64,000 bases of DNA from Winogradskyella pacifica (GCF_013403915.1 NZ_JABFDI010000010.1:1-64000), one strand, 5' to 3'. Positions 37,703-47,269 are shown, numbered from the stretch's first letter. Made by a program: numbers and translations. Notes: generated by a model from the sequence alone, not told the origin.

Positions 37703-38962
37703 TTAATTATTCAGTGTTGTTTTAAATAAACTTGGTTTAACCGTAATCATTAACCAAGCCCAATTATTAGCATTGTCTTTATGGCCCGCTTTTAAAACCT
37801 CCATCGTTTCTGTGGCAAACATTTGCGAATAGCCTACGTTAAAACTGATGTCTTTGGTCCACTTATAACCCAATACCAAATCTAATTCGGTGCCCAATGC
37901 ATTGCTCATTTCTTTTCCTGTCTGGTCTACAACAGTTGCCGCAGATGAAAATATATGAGGCGTTAGTTTTGCTGAAAATTGCTTTTTTTGATACTCTAAG
38001 ATCGCATTAAGATCTACTAATCCTACAGAATTAGAATGGTTGCCCACATAAAAATAATCCATCAATCCATTAAATTTATGATTGGTACCAAACCATGGAT
38101 TAAATGATTTTAGCTTGTTTTCAGTAGTGTTCATATCAGTACCCGAAAGATATTCTATACCTAATCCCGTTTTAAATTCAGTATTAATTTTATAAAAGGC
38201 ATTAGCCGCAATATTAAAAGCACTCAAATCTGTGTTTGCCAATGACCCAGTTTGAAAATAGATAGACGCATCAGTCTGCCATTTGTTTTTTTGGAAGGTC
38301 ATTCTAGAACCTATAGTCTGATTATAATCTACTTTTTGCTCATCGTTTTCATCCATATAGGTTAAACCGTTGTTTAATAGTAAAACACTTAATCCAACAT
38401 TTTTTAGATTAGTATGATACCAAATATATTGAAATGCCTTATAATTATTAACGGCGTAATCTGTGTCAAAAACAGTTTCTTCATTTGCATTTAGAGCCAA
38501 ACCAAAATCGAAACGATTCGTTGTATTTGGTTGGTAAGTGGTAACTATAGCATCATGGCTTCTGGCTTGTTGTGCCCAGCCTACATTTCCAAAAATTCTG
38601 TGGTCGTCGTAATTGATTTCTTGTCGACCTAATTTTACAGTTAATTTTGGATTAAAAACTAATTCTGCCCAAGCTTCATGCAGTGTAATTCCGTTTTTGT
38701 CTTCCAAAGACGTAGTTGGAACATCGCCCCAAACTCTCACATTTTGAAACGACACAAAAGCATTCAATGTTTCACTTCCGTAATTAAAATTTAATCGTGT
38801 ACGTTGCGATATAAATGTTGCAGCGTCTACATCATCTGGAATCAGCGTTTTATATCCATGTCTGTATTCAAATCGTGGTCTTAATTCTGCCGAAATTTCA
38901 AATTCTTGAGCATAGGATGTCATTACAACTCCTAAGCAAAGAATTGTTAGTAGTGTTTTCAT
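37703..38962 (-). CDS. Alginate-export-type outer-membrane porin
   Basis: 419 residues. Signal peptide (TSYAQ end), then a beta-barrel of the alginate_exp type (ISAELRPRFEYRHGYK, SQRTRLNFNYGSETL, GRQEINYDDHRIFGNVGWAQQ). Members are common beside respiratory genes in Bacteroidetes and need not export alginate; a passive porin for a small anion is equally possible. It lies 7 bp after the SCO gene, at the end of the nirK operon. Confidence 0.78.
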   Translation of the reverse strand: MKTLLTILCLGVVMTSYAQEFEISAELRPRFEYRHGYKTLIPDDVDAATFISQRTRLNFNYGSETLNAFVSFQNVRVWGDVPTTSLEDKNGITLHEAWAELVFNPKLTVKLGRQEINYDDHRIFGNVGWAQQARSHDAIVTTYQPNTTNRFDFGLALNANEETVFDTDYAVNNYKAFQYIWYHTNLKNVGLSVLLLNNGLTYMDENDEQKVDYNQTIGSRMTFQKNKWQTDASIYFQTGSLANTDLSAFNIAANAFYKINTEFKTGLGIEYLSGTDMNTTENKLKSFNPWFGTNHKFNGLMDYFYVGNHSNSVGLVDLNAILEYQKKQFSAKLTPHIFSSAATVVDQTGKEMSNALGTELDLVLGYKWTKDISFNVGYSQMFATETMEVLKAGHKDNANNWAWLMITVKPSLFKTTLNN

Positions 38963-38969
38963 CTTTAAA

Positions 38970-39740
38970 TTAGTATTGGGTTAACTGAAGGATGGCTTCA
39001 ATAGTTTCTTTATTATCTACACCTAAACCTTCTTGTTGGTGTTTTAATTCTCCCGCTGGATTAAACACACTAATAATATTAGAATGCGAAAAGTCTATTG
39101 GAGAAATCTCTTTATATTTTACAGATAGTACATTGGCAAATTCTCTAACTCCACTTTCTGTACCTTGTAAAAAGGTCCACTGTTCTCCATCCATCGCGTT
39201 TTCTATAGCGAAGGCTTTTAATCGTTCTGGTGTGTCAGTGTTTGGGTCGATAGAGATTAATGCAAATTGAACATTCTTAATATTCTCAACAGGAATTTGA
39301 GCTTCAATATGTCGCATATCGGCCACCAATCTTGGGCAAGCTGCTTTGCACGAGGTGTAAATCATAACCATGACCAAAGTTTTTCCTTTAAGATCTTCAA
39401 GTTGAATTTTATTTCCTTCTTCAGTATGCCATTCACTTGTTAGGTTGAAAATAGATTCCTCTGAAATCTCATCAGTTTCTATGTCTTTTGAAGCTGTTTC
39501 TACTTGTTTTAAATCCATGTTACAAACAGGACAACTACCTGCTTCATCATAAGTTTTGTCTCCTTCGCATTGCATTGGACATTGATACATATCTAATGCA
39601 GTTTCAGAATTGTTAGATGCATCCGATTTGCATGATGTTACAACCATTAACATTACCAACACTGAGATTGTTAATTTTAAATAGTTACTCACGTTATTTA
39701 TATGAATGACGTGTTTGTGCTTTTTCTTTGAAACGTTCAT
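38970..39740 (-). CDS. SCO1/SenC family copper protein with heavy-metal-binding domain
   Basis: 256 residues. Probable lipoprotein signal ending in TSC (Cys37), a heavy-metal-binding domain (about 51-82; YQCPMQCEGDKTYDEAGSCP) and a thioredoxin-like SCO domain. Copper ligands are seen in YTSCKAACPRL (CxxxC) and in a later DFSHSN His. SCO proteins load copper into Cu centres; here the client is probably NirK, encoded in the same operon. Its ATG overlaps the nirV stop in ATGA (39737-39740), which supports this start. Confidence 0.9.
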   Translation of the reverse strand: MNVSKKKHKHVIHINNVSNYLKLTISVLVMLMVVTSCKSDASNNSETALDMYQCPMQCEGDKTYDEAGSCPVCNMDLKQVETASKDIETDEISEESIFNLTSEWHTEEGNKIQLEDLKGKTLVMVMIYTSCKAACPRLVADMRHIEAQIPVENIKNVQFALISIDPNTDTPERLKAFAIENAMDGEQWTFLQGTESGVREFANVLSVKYKEISPIDFSHSNIISVFNPAGELKHQQEGLGVDNKETIEAILQLTQY

Positions 39741-40519
39741 TTGTTTTCTTTTTTAATATCTTGTACGCATCTAAAGCCTAGGTTTTTCATAGAGTATTTA
39801 GCTTTTAAACTTCCTCTAATGGCATAACGCATAAATGCGGCATAATTCATTAAATCTGTTGCATTAACTGCTGCACTTCCACAGAATAGATTACTATCCT
39901 TATCGACATCTTTTCTAGATTCTCCAGTGATTAATACCGAATTAAAATCTAAAGTCCATTCCCACACTAAACCGTGTAAATCGTAAACACCCCAAGCATT
40001 TTTTGGTGTTTCACCGATGCGGTTTTCCTTTGTTCTAGGAGCTTCGTACCAGGCTAAAATTTGTGCGTTATAAGATGGTTTTACACGTGCATCTTTTGTG
40101 GTTTCGTCTGCCATGGCAACATATTCCCATTCGTCAATTGTTGGTAAACGTTTATTTTGACATTCGCAATAGGCTTTTGCCGCAAACCAAGAGACATAGT
40201 TAACCGGACTGTTAAGATGAATAGAGTCTTTGGGTTCTAAGTCGGTTTTCCAATTAGTTAAATAACTTTTATCTGCAAATAACGATACAACTTTAGATTT
40301 TCTCCATTTAGGATTTTCTTTTAGGAATTGCTTATATTCTTCAGTAGATACTGGATAGATATCCATATTAAAATCTTTGACTTCAACTACTGTAGAATCT
40401 CTTCCGTATAAAGGAATATAGCGACTCCCTTCTATAAGAACCATGTCTTTAGTCTGTCCAAACATTAAGGATTGAACCACTAAACACATTATGAACAAAC
40501 TAAAGACTTTGGTTTTCAT
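39737..40519 (-). CDS. nirV: Formylglycine-generating-enzyme-like protein (NirV-like)
   Basis: 260 residues from the ATG at 40519, before the signal peptide (VVQSLMFGQ); a Met at 40546 would overlap nirK. FGE-sulfatase fold motifs are visible (VNYVSWFAAKAYCECQNKRLPTIDEWEYVAM, in part; NAWGVYDLHGLVWEWT; NLGFRCVQD). The paired active-site cysteines of true formylglycine enzymes are not in place, so it is probably not catalytic in that sense. NirV of this family follows nirK in denitrifiers such as Rhodobacter; its role is unclear. It starts 4 bp after nirK. Confidence 0.8.
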   Translation of the reverse strand: MKTKVFSLFIMCLVVQSLMFGQTKDMVLIEGSRYIPLYGRDSTVVEVKDFNMDIYPVSTEEYKQFLKENPKWRKSKVVSLFADKSYLTNWKTDLEPKDSIHLNSPVNYVSWFAAKAYCECQNKRLPTIDEWEYVAMADETTKDARVKPSYNAQILAWYEAPRTKENRIGETPKNAWGVYDLHGLVWEWTLDFNSVLITGESRKDVDKDSNLFCGSAAVNATDLMNYAAFMRYAIRGSLKAKYSMKNLGFRCVQDIKKENK

Positions 40520-40523
40520 AATA

Positions 40524-41966
40524 TTATTTCTTTTTAACGTCGTCAACCATTTTTTTGGTTACTACTTTCTTAGAATTGCCCCAGCTGTTATAAACATAGG
40601 TTAATACGTTGGCCACATCATCTGAAGAAATCATCTGTTTGGTCATTACACTGTTGTATTTGTTTCCGTTTACAGTAATTTCTCCGCTTAACCCGTTTAC
40701 GACAACTCCAATGGCACGATCTACATCTGCATTTAAGTAATCTGATTTTGCCAATGGTGGAAAGGCATTAGGAATACCTTGACCTTCACTTTGGTGACAT
40801 GCAAAGCAATTTTGCATATAGATTTGTTTTCCAAACTCCATTTGTTCTTCGAAAGATTTTGCAGGAATTTCAGATTCTACAATCTCATTAGTGGTTGGCA
40901 TGTTTTGGATTCCTGGTCCTTCAGGTAAATAAATACCTTCTCTAATCTCACCAGAATAGATTTTCTTTTGTTCTTCACCTTCAACTTTAAGCATACCTAA
41001 AGCTCCCTTATTAAAAGCTCTAAATATAGAGTGATCAACTAGAATAAACGTGCCAGGTACATCGACTTTAAATTCTACAATAGCAGCACCACCAGCAGGA
41101 ATAAGCGTGGTTTGTACATTTTCATTGATTAAGTCACCGCCCTCAACATGTACTTTATCAAATATTTCACCAATAACATGAAAAGAAGAGACAAGGTTCG
41201 GTCCTCCATTACCAACATAAAGTCTAACCGTTTCGCCTACTTTAGCTGTTATGGCATTGTCACCAGTTAAGGCGCCAACGCTTCCGTTAAATACAACGTA
41301 GTCGGCATTTTCGTCAACTGCTTTTTGCATATCGAAGGGCTGTAAGCCACGTTCACCGTTTTTACCTTTGGTATAAAAATCACCTTGCATAATGTAGTAT
41401 TCTTTATCTACTTGTGGCAATCCTCCTTCTGGTTCAACGAGAATAAGACCATACATTCCATTTGCAATATGCATTCCTACAGGTGCTGTTGCACAGTGGT
41501 AAACATAGAGTCCTGGGTTTAATGTTTTAAATGAAAATGTTTTTTCATGGCCTGGTGCTACAAAAGAAGATTCTGCTCCACCCCCTGGACCCGTTACAGC
41601 ATGTAAATCTATATTATGTGGGAGTTTATTATCTGGGTGATTAGATAATGTGAATTCTACTTCATCACCTACACGTGTTCTAATAAAACTGCCTGGTACA
41701 GAACCTCCGAAGGTCCAATATACATACTTTACTCCATCTGTTAATTCGCCTTCTTCTTCAAGAATTTCCATATTAACAATAAGTTTTTTGGCTTTTCGTC
41801 TACCAACTGGTGTTGGTACATTTGGTGGAGACGTAAGCTCTGCTATCATTTCTCTACTGACGGGAATTTCTGCAGTAGCACTATGTTGTTCTTGTTTTTC
41901 AGAATCCCCACAGCTTAACATTAATAATGTTAAGCTAAAAATAATTGGTTTTAGTAGTGTTTTCAT
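40524..41966 (-). CDS. nirK: Copper nitrite reductase fused to a C-terminal cytochrome c
   Basis: 480 residues from the ATG at 41966, the Met before the lipoprotein signal (LSC, Cys19). Two cupredoxin domains: type 1 ligands in [13 protein letters not shown] (with the Asp/His pair of the type 2 site), [18 protein letters not shown] (Cys, His, Met) and type 2 His in [14 protein letters not shown]. The [17 protein letters not shown] spacing is that of AniA-like NirK. A C-terminal c-type domain carries CFACH (heme) with a likely Met ligand in VMTKQM. It reduces nitrite to NO at the cell surface or periplasm, taking electrons through its own heme. First gene of nirK-nirV-SCO-porin. Confidence 0.93.
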   Translation of the reverse strand: MKTLLKPIIFSLTLLMLSCGDSEKQEQHSATAEIPVSREMIAELTSPPNVPTPVGRRKAKKLIVNMEILEEEGELTDGVKYVYWTFGGSVPGSFIRTRVGDEVEFTLSNHPDNKLPHNIDLHAVTGPGGGAESSFVAPGHEKTFSFKTLNPGLYVYHCATAPVGMHIANGMYGLILVEPEGGLPQVDKEYYIMQGDFYTKGKNGERGLQPFDMQKAVDENADYVVFNGSVGALTGDNAITAKVGETVRLYVGNGGPNLVSSFHVIGEIFDKVHVEGGDLINENVQTTLIPAGGAAIVEFKVDVPGTFILVDHSIFRAFNKGALGMLKVEGEEQKKIYSGEIREGIYLPEGPGIQNMPTTNEIVESEIPAKSFEEQMEFGKQIYMQNCFACHQSEGQGIPNAFPPLAKSDYLNADVDRAIGVVVNGLSGEITVNGNKYNSVMTKQMISSDDVANVLTYVYNSWGNSKKVVTKKMVDDVKKK

Positions 41967-41981
41967 TGGTTTGATTTTTAA

Positions 41982-42044
41982 CAAAAATAGAAGAGAATTC
42001 TAAGAGAAAATATGATAAATATCATATTTAGGACAAAATTATCC
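41982..42044 (-). promoter_or_regulatory. nirK promoter with FNR-type box and Rrf2-type operator
   Basis: On the - strand a full-match -7 box TATTTTTG (41982-41989) is preceded by the perfect palindrome ATATGATA-AA-TATCATAT (42010-42027; core TGAT-N4-ATCA), centred about -41 from the predicted start. Upstream is GGACAAAATTATCC (42031-42044), 11/14 like the rrf2/ric operator; it also contains TAATTTTG and could cover a second promoter. Confidence 0.65.
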
Positions 42045-42119
42045 TATTTAAAGTCGTTAACCAATAAGGTAGTGTATTAATAGTTAGGGAAGGTGTATAA
42101 GTTAAATTAAATCAGGGTT

Positions 42120-42665
42120 TTAAAATCTAAACCTTACAAAGGGCATCCAAGCTTCTGAGTAAATACTTTTATCACCGTCGTAAAGGACATCGTATCTAAT
42201 ACCAATAGTTACATTGCCATTGGTGTAACCTGCACCTAGAAATAAGGCGGGATACCAATAGTTTTCATCAAGGTTTGTTACAAAGTTATCGTCAAATTTT
42301 CGACTTACATTTAGTTGTTCAAACTCTGCAGATATTTGTAATTCTCTATAAGGATTAAACAAACCTATGATACTACCTCCGAAAACGGTAGATTTAAAAA
42401 AATCTTTTTGACTACTATAAGAAAAATTAAGACCAATACCAGTTGCCACGTAAGGGTTAAATCTATATAGCGCATTTGGAGCTAAAGACCCACTAAAGAA
42501 ACCATCTCCGAAATTTAAGCCAATGCCTCCCCCATATTCTACTTGGCTCCAAAAATTACTCCTATTAGTATTCGTTTTTTGAGCAAATGAAAATAATGTA
42601 AAAAAACATAAAAATAACGTGCATAATACTATTTTATGCTTGAGAAATTGCTTCAAATTTGTCAT
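42120..42665 (-). CDS. Small outer-membrane beta-barrel protein
   Basis: 181 residues. Signal peptide (FSFAQ end) and about eight amphipathic strands with GGGIGLNFGDGFF, LFLGAGYTNGNVTIGIRYDV and a final Phe (FVRFRF). It is an OmpX/PorT-size barrel without a recognisable partner. In databases homologues beside sucA are sometimes named alpha-ketoglutarate decarboxylase, which this sequence does not support. Divergent from sucA. Confidence 0.75.
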   Translation of the reverse strand: MTNLKQFLKHKIVLCTLFLCFFTLFSFAQKTNTNRSNFWSQVEYGGGIGLNFGDGFFSGSLAPNALYRFNPYVATGIGLNFSYSSQKDFFKSTVFGGSIIGLFNPYRELQISAEFEQLNVSRKFDDNFVTNLDENYWYPALFLGAGYTNGNVTIGIRYDVLYDGDKSIYSEAWMPFVRFRF

Positions 42666-42732
42666 AGTTTAATTTGTTCTATTCAATATGTTATAAATAT
42701 AATAAATCCTTATCTATATTTAGCAAAAGTTG

Positions 42733-42740
42733 TATTTTTG
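42733..42740 (+). promoter_or_regulatory. -7 promoter box of sucA
   Basis: TATTTTTG fully matches TAnnTTTG, 39 bp before the sucA ATG. A leader of about 35 nt is predicted. Confidence 0.5.
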
Positions 42741-42779
42741 AATAAATTATGTTGAAACGACAACGTCTCAAAAAGTAAA

Positions 42780-45536
42780 ATGGATAAATATTCCTTTCTC
42801 AACGCGGCACATACAGCATATTTTGCTGATTTATACGACCAATACCTAAAAAACCCTGATTCTGTAGAGCCAAGTTGGCGTGCCTTTTTTCAAGGTTACG
42901 ACTTCGGATCTGAAAATTATGGATTAGATGGTGAAATAGTAGAAGGTGTTTCTACTCAAATACCAGAACAACTTCAAAAAGAATTTCAGGCTCTAAAACT
43001 TATAGATGGCTACAGAAGTAGAGGTCACTTATTTACTAAAACCAATCCTGTACGTGCAAGACGTAAGTATGCGCCTACATTAGAAATTGAAAATTTCGGA
43101 TTGTCTAAAAACGATTTACAGACTGTATTTTCAGCTGGTGAAGTTTTAGATTTAGGATCTGTGACATTACAAGTTATCATCGATCACTTAGAAAAAGTGT
43201 ATTGTGAGTCTATTGGTGTAGAATACATGTACATCAGAAAACCTGAAGAAATTAAATGGATTCAGCAAAAGCTTAATGTTAATGATAATCACCCGCAGTT
43301 TTCTCCAGATCAGAAGAAAACAATTTTAAGAAAACTGAATGAAGCAGTTTCCTTCGAAAACTTTCTACATACTAAATATGTAGGTCAAAAACGTTTTTCT
43401 TTAGAAGGAGGCGAAGCATTAATACCAGCATTAGATGCTTTAATAGAGCACGCTTCTGGTTATGATGTAAAAGAATTTGTAATGGGAATGGCACATCGTG
43501 GTCGTTTGAGTACATTAACAAATATCTTCGGTAAATCTGCAAAAGATATTTTTAGCGAGTTTGATGGTAAAGATTACGAGCAAGAAGTTTTTGATGGTGA
43601 TGTAAAATACCATTTAGGCTGGACGAGCGATCGTGTTAGTGATGCAGGTAAAAAAATTAATTTAAATATAGCACCAAATCCTTCGCATTTAGAAACGGTT
43701 GGAGCTGTTGTAGAAGGAATCGTTAGAGCTAAACAAGACGATAAATATCCTGATAACCCATCTCAAGTACTACCTATTATTGTTCATGGTGATGCTGCAA
43801 TTGCGGGTCAAGGTTTAGTTTATGAGTTAGTTCAAATGGCGCAACTCGATGGTTATAAAACCAACGGAACGATACATATCGTAGTTAATAACCAAATTGG
43901 GTTTACTACTAATTATTTAGATGCACGTTCTAGTACCTATTGTACAGATGTTGGTAAAGTAACACTTTCTCCAGTATTACATGTTAATGCGGATGATGTT
44001 GAAGCAGTAGTACACGCTACATTATTTGCTTTACATTTTAGAATGAAATTTAAGCGCGACGTATTTATTGATATGTTGGGTTATAGAAAATATGGACATA
44101 ACGAAGGTGATGAACCTAAGTTTACACAACCATTGTTATACAAAGCGATTGCAAAACATAAAAATCCAAGAGATATTTATGCTGCACGCTTACTAGCAGA
44201 AGGAGTTATTAATAACGACTTTGTTGCTAAAATAGAAAAAGAATACAAAGATAAGCTTGAAGAAAAACTTGAGGATTCTCGTAAGGTAAAGAAAACAGAG
44301 ATTACTCCATTTATGCAAAATGAGTGGGTTAATTTTAATTCGGCACAAGAGGATAAGATGATGGAGACTGTAGATACTACATATCCTAAAGAAGCCCTTA
44401 AGGAAATTACAAAGGTTATATCTAATCTACCAGAGGATAAAAAATTCATAAGAAAAATTCAGCGTTTAATAGAATCGAGACAAACCATGTTTGATGAAGA
44501 TCGATTAGATTGGGCAATGGCAGAACACTTGGCTTATGGTTCTATATTATTAGACGGTAATGATATTCGTATTTCTGGGCAAGATGTAGAACGTGGGACG
44601 TTTTCTCACCGCCATGCCGTTGTAAAAGTGGAGGATAGTGAGGAAGAAATTATCTTACACAATAAATTAAGCGACGAACAAGGTAAATTTTTTATATACA
44701 ATTCGCTTTTATCGGAATATGGTGTGGTTGGTTTTGATTATGGTTATGCCATGGCAAGTCCAGAAACATTAACGATATGGGAAGCACAGTTTGGTGATTT
44801 TAGTAATGGAGCACAAATAATGCTAGATCAATATATTTCTGCAGCAGAAGATAAATGGAAATTACAGAACGGATTAGTAATGTTATTGCCTCACGGTTAT
44901 GAAGGTCAGGGAGCAGAGCATTCATCTGGTCGTATGGAACGTTATTTACAATTGTGTGCTAAAGACAATATGTTTGTTGCCGATTGTACAACACCAGCGA
45001 ACATGTTCCATTTATTACGTAGACAAATAAAAGCAGATTATAGAAAGCCTCTAATTGTCTTTACGCCAAAAAGTTTATTACGTCATCCAAAAGTAGTTTC
45101 TACTGTTGATGAATTTGCAAATGGTAGTTTCCAGGTGTTAATTGATGATGCTAATGCTAAAGCAGACAAAGTAAAAACACTAGTTTTTGTTACGGGTAAG
45201 TTTTATTATGATTTATTAGAGGAACAAGAAAATCTAGAACGAGATGATGTCGCTTTAGTTAGAATAGAGCAATTATTTCCTTTGCCATCTCAAGATATGA
45301 GAGCTATACTTAAAAAGTATAAAAATGCAGATGATGTTGTTTGGGCGCAAGAAGAACCAAGAAACATGGGCGCTTATAGTCATTTACTAATGCATTTTGA
45401 CGAAGCTAGACAGTTTAGATCAGCAAGTAGAAGGCCTTATGGTGCACCAGCAGCAGGAAGTTCTGTGCGTTCTAAGAAAAGACATAAAGAAGTGATTGAT
45501 TTTGTTTTCGATAAAACCAAAAACAACCAGAGATAA
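42780..45536 (+). CDS. sucA: 2-oxoglutarate dehydrogenase E1 component
   Basis: 918 residues, normal length. N-terminal FLNAAHTAYFADLYDQYLKNP segment, thiamine-diphosphate motif (VHGDAAIAGQGLVYE ... NNQIGFTTN, about 335-372), HRGRLSTLTN and the C-terminal transketolase pyrimidine domain (LPHGYEGQGAEHSSGRMERYL). It decarboxylates 2-oxoglutarate and transfers the succinyl group to the lipoyl arm of E2 in the TCA cycle. It is followed by odhB after 73 bp. E3 (lpd) is not in the window. Confidence 0.96.
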   Translation: MDKYSFLNAAHTAYFADLYDQYLKNPDSVEPSWRAFFQGYDFGSENYGLDGEIVEGVSTQIPEQLQKEFQALKLIDGYRSRGHLFTKTNPVRARRKYAPTLEIENFGLSKNDLQTVFSAGEVLDLGSVTLQVIIDHLEKVYCESIGVEYMYIRKPEEIKWIQQKLNVNDNHPQFSPDQKKTILRKLNEAVSFENFLHTKYVGQKRFSLEGGEALIPALDALIEHASGYDVKEFVMGMAHRGRLSTLTNIFGKSAKDIFSEFDGKDYEQEVFDGDVKYHLGWTSDRVSDAGKKINLNIAPNPSHLETVGAVVEGIVRAKQDDKYPDNPSQVLPIIVHGDAAIAGQGLVYELVQMAQLDGYKTNGTIHIVVNNQIGFTTNYLDARSSTYCTDVGKVTLSPVLHVNADDVEAVVHATLFALHFRMKFKRDVFIDMLGYRKYGHNEGDEPKFTQPLLYKAIAKHKNPRDIYAARLLAEGVINNDFVAKIEKEYKDKLEEKLEDSRKVKKTEITPFMQNEWVNFNSAQEDKMMETVDTTYPKEALKEITKVISNLPEDKKFIRKIQRLIESRQTMFDEDRLDWAMAEHLAYGSILLDGNDIRISGQDVERGTFSHRHAVVKVEDSEEEIILHNKLSDEQGKFFIYNSLLSEYGVVGFDYGYAMASPETLTIWEAQFGDFSNGAQIMLDQYISAAEDKWKLQNGLVMLLPHGYEGQGAEHSSGRMERYLQLCAKDNMFVADCTTPANMFHLLRRQIKADYRKPLIVFTPKSLLRHPKVVSTVDEFANGSFQVLIDDANAKADKVKTLVFVTGKFYYDLLEEQENLERDDVALVRIEQLFPLPSQDMRAILKKYKNADDVVWAQEEPRNMGAYSHLLMHFDEARQFRSASRRPYGAPAAGSSVRSKKRHKEVIDFVFDKTKNNQR

Positions 45537-45609
45537 TAAAATTAGGGTATCAAAAAAGGATATCTTCAAACAAAAACAACGTAAGACCATAGGTTATAAA
45601 TAAAACAAT

Positions 45610-46875
45610 ATGATTTTAGAAATGAAAGTGCCTTCACCAGGCGAATCAATTACTGAGGTGGAAATTGCAGAATGGTTAGTGCAAGACGGAGATTATGTAG
45701 AAAAAGACCAAGCTATTGCTGAGGTGGATAGCGATAAGGCAACTTTAGAGTTACCAGCAGAAGCTAGTGGAACTATTACTCTTAAAGCAGAAGAAGGTGA
45801 TGCTGTTGCAGTAGGTGCCGTTGTTTGTTTAATCGATACAAGTGCAGCGAAACCAGAAGGTGGAGGGGATGCTCCTGAAACTTACAAAGGTGGTGATGAA
45901 GGTGGTGGTGACAAAAATGTTGCGGACGAATTAAAGAAGGAACAAGAGCAAACTCCAAATACAGGCGAAAAAGCTTCAAACCCTGCTAAAAACACTTATG
46001 CTTCTGGAGTTGCAAGTCCGGCAGCTAAGAAAGTATTGGCTGAAAAAGGAATAGAGGCTAGCGCTGTTTCAGGTACAGGAAAAGATGGAAGGATTACTCA
46101 AGATGATGCTGTAAAAGCGGTACCTTCAATGGGAACTCCAACTGGTGGAAATAGAGGAACATCGCATAGCAAAATGTCTATGTTACGTCGTAAGGTAGCT
46201 GAACGTTTAGTGGAAGTTAAAAATACAACAGCAATGTTAACCACATTTAACGAGGTTAATATGACACCAATCTTTGAATTACGTAAGCAGTATAAAGAAG
46301 ATTTTAAAGCGAAGCATGGAGTAGGCCTTGGGTTTATGAGTTTCTTTTCTTTAGCTGTTGTTAGAGCACTAAAAATGTATCCGGCTGTGAATTCTATGAT
46401 AGATGGTAAGGAAATGTTGACTTACGATTTTGTAGATATTAGTATTGCCGTTTCAGGTCCTAAAGGATTAATGGTACCAGTAATTAGAAATGCAGAGAAT
46501 TTATCATTTAGAGGAATTGAATCTGAAGTTAAACGTTTAGCATTGAGAGCTAGAGATGGTCAAATTACGGTTGATGAAATGACTGGTGGTACATTTACAA
46601 TTACTAATGGTGGTGTATTTGGTAGTATGTTGTCTACTCCAATAATAAACCCTCCTCAAAGTGGGATTTTAGGAATGCATAATATTATTGAGCGACCTAT
46701 TGCTGTAAATGGTAATGTTGAAATTCATCCTATGATGTATGTAGCTTTGTCTTACGACCATAGAATTATCGATGGTAAAGAGTCTGTAGGATTCTTGGTT
46801 GCTATTAAAGAAGCATTAGAAAGTCCAGAAGAATTATTGATGGATAATAATGTAAAGAAAGCCTTAGAATTATAA
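45610..46875 (+). CDS. odhB: Dihydrolipoyl succinyltransferase (E2 of 2-oxoglutarate dehydrogenase)
   Basis: 421 residues. Lipoyl domain (1-78; lipoylated Lys43 in DSDKATLEL), Ala/Gly/Glu-rich linker, E3/E1-binding domain (about 130-170; [14 protein letters not shown]) and catalytic domain (190-421) with the active-site His in SYDHRIIDG. It forms the core of the complex and makes succinyl-CoA. Same transcript as sucA. The terminator follows 25 bp after the stop. Confidence 0.95.
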   Translation: MILEMKVPSPGESITEVEIAEWLVQDGDYVEKDQAIAEVDSDKATLELPAEASGTITLKAEEGDAVAVGAVVCLIDTSAAKPEGGGDAPETYKGGDEGGGDKNVADELKKEQEQTPNTGEKASNPAKNTYASGVASPAAKKVLAEKGIEASAVSGTGKDGRITQDDAVKAVPSMGTPTGGNRGTSHSKMSMLRRKVAERLVEVKNTTAMLTTFNEVNMTPIFELRKQYKEDFKAKHGVGLGFMSFFSLAVVRALKMYPAVNSMIDGKEMLTYDFVDISIAVSGPKGLMVPVIRNAENLSFRGIESEVKRLALRARDGQITVDEMTGGTFTITNGGVFGSMLSTPIINPPQSGILGMHNIIERPIAVNGNVEIHPMMYVALSYDHRIIDGKESVGFLVAIKEALESPEELLMDNNVKKALEL

Positions 46876-46900
46876 GACTAAAAAAATATAAATAAAAAAA

Positions 46901-46923
46901 GCGCAATTTCATTGAGATTGCGC
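46901..46923. terminator. Terminator, usable on both strands
   Basis: 10-bp stem gcgcaatttc / gagattgcgc (one U-G pair), flanked by A run (46894-46900) and T run (46924-46929). It ends the sucA-odhB operon (+) and the short - strand unit that includes the 38-codon ORF. Confidence 0.88.
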
Positions 46924-46966
46924 TTTTTTGCTCCTAACAAAGAGCAACTAACTAAACTAATTAAGA

Positions 46967-47083
46967 TTAACTAAAGAAATTAACAGCAATATTTGCCGAT
47001 ATCACAATTATTGAACTAACAATTAATAAGATAATAAATACCTTGTCATTTTTTGAGGTTGATTCATTTTTCATTGTTTCCAT
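46967..47083 (-). CDS. Possible 38-aa single-span membrane peptide
   Basis: An ATG at 47083 opens 38 codons ending in TAA: a polar N-terminus (METMKNESTSKNDK) followed by a hydrophobic helix (VFIILLIVSSIIVISANIAV). The layout, a charged head plus one helix, is that of small bacterial membrane peptides or toxins. It is too short for the usual gene callers. No family recognised; translation is inference. Confidence 0.45.
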   Translation of the reverse strand: METMKNESTSKNDKVFIILLIVSSIIVISANIAVNFFS

Positions 47084-47190
47084 GGACTTATTGTATTTTT
47101 AAAAACTTCGAACTATAATACAATTCAAAGCTAATAAGGTTTGTATTTGAGGTTTAAATTAATAGCTGATGTAAAGTTGCAAATAATTAT

Positions 47191-47222
47191 AACACAATAC
47201 TATACGTGACTTTACGTATTTT
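47191..47222 (-). promoter_or_regulatory. Repeat block A with TACGTGA-CT-TTACGTA palindrome
   Basis: 32 bp that match block B (47380-47411) at 29 positions. The core palindrome (47203-47218) has one mismatch. On the - strand TAGTATTG, close to TAnnTTTG, lies in the block. It precedes the 38-codon ORF by about 120 nt. Confidence 0.6.
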
Positions 47223-47243
47223 TTGATTTTATTCCACAAAAAA

Positions 47244-47269
47244 AGGCCTCGAACAAAAGTTCAAGGCCT
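47244..47269 (-). terminator. Terminator of the upstream short unit
   Basis: 11-bp stem aggcctcgaac / gttcaaggcct (one G-U pair) with a 4-base loop; on the - strand a U run follows (A run at 47237-47244). No protein gene reads into it except the short unit or read-through from the response regulator. Confidence 0.82.

Noticed and set aside
39737..40519. Active formylglycine-generating enzyme
   Set aside because: The fold is present, but the two catalytic cysteines before GFRC are absent and no sulfatase is nearby.
42034..42041. TAATTTTG as the main nirK promoter
   Set aside because: It matches the -7 consensus, but it lies inside the Rrf2-type site and would place the FNR box after the start; the TATTTTTG at 41982-41989 fits better. 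Kept only as a possible second promoter.
42120..42665. Naming the gene alpha-ketoglutarate decarboxylase
   Set aside because: The protein is a small barrel with a signal peptide; the name likely spread from the neighbouring sucA.
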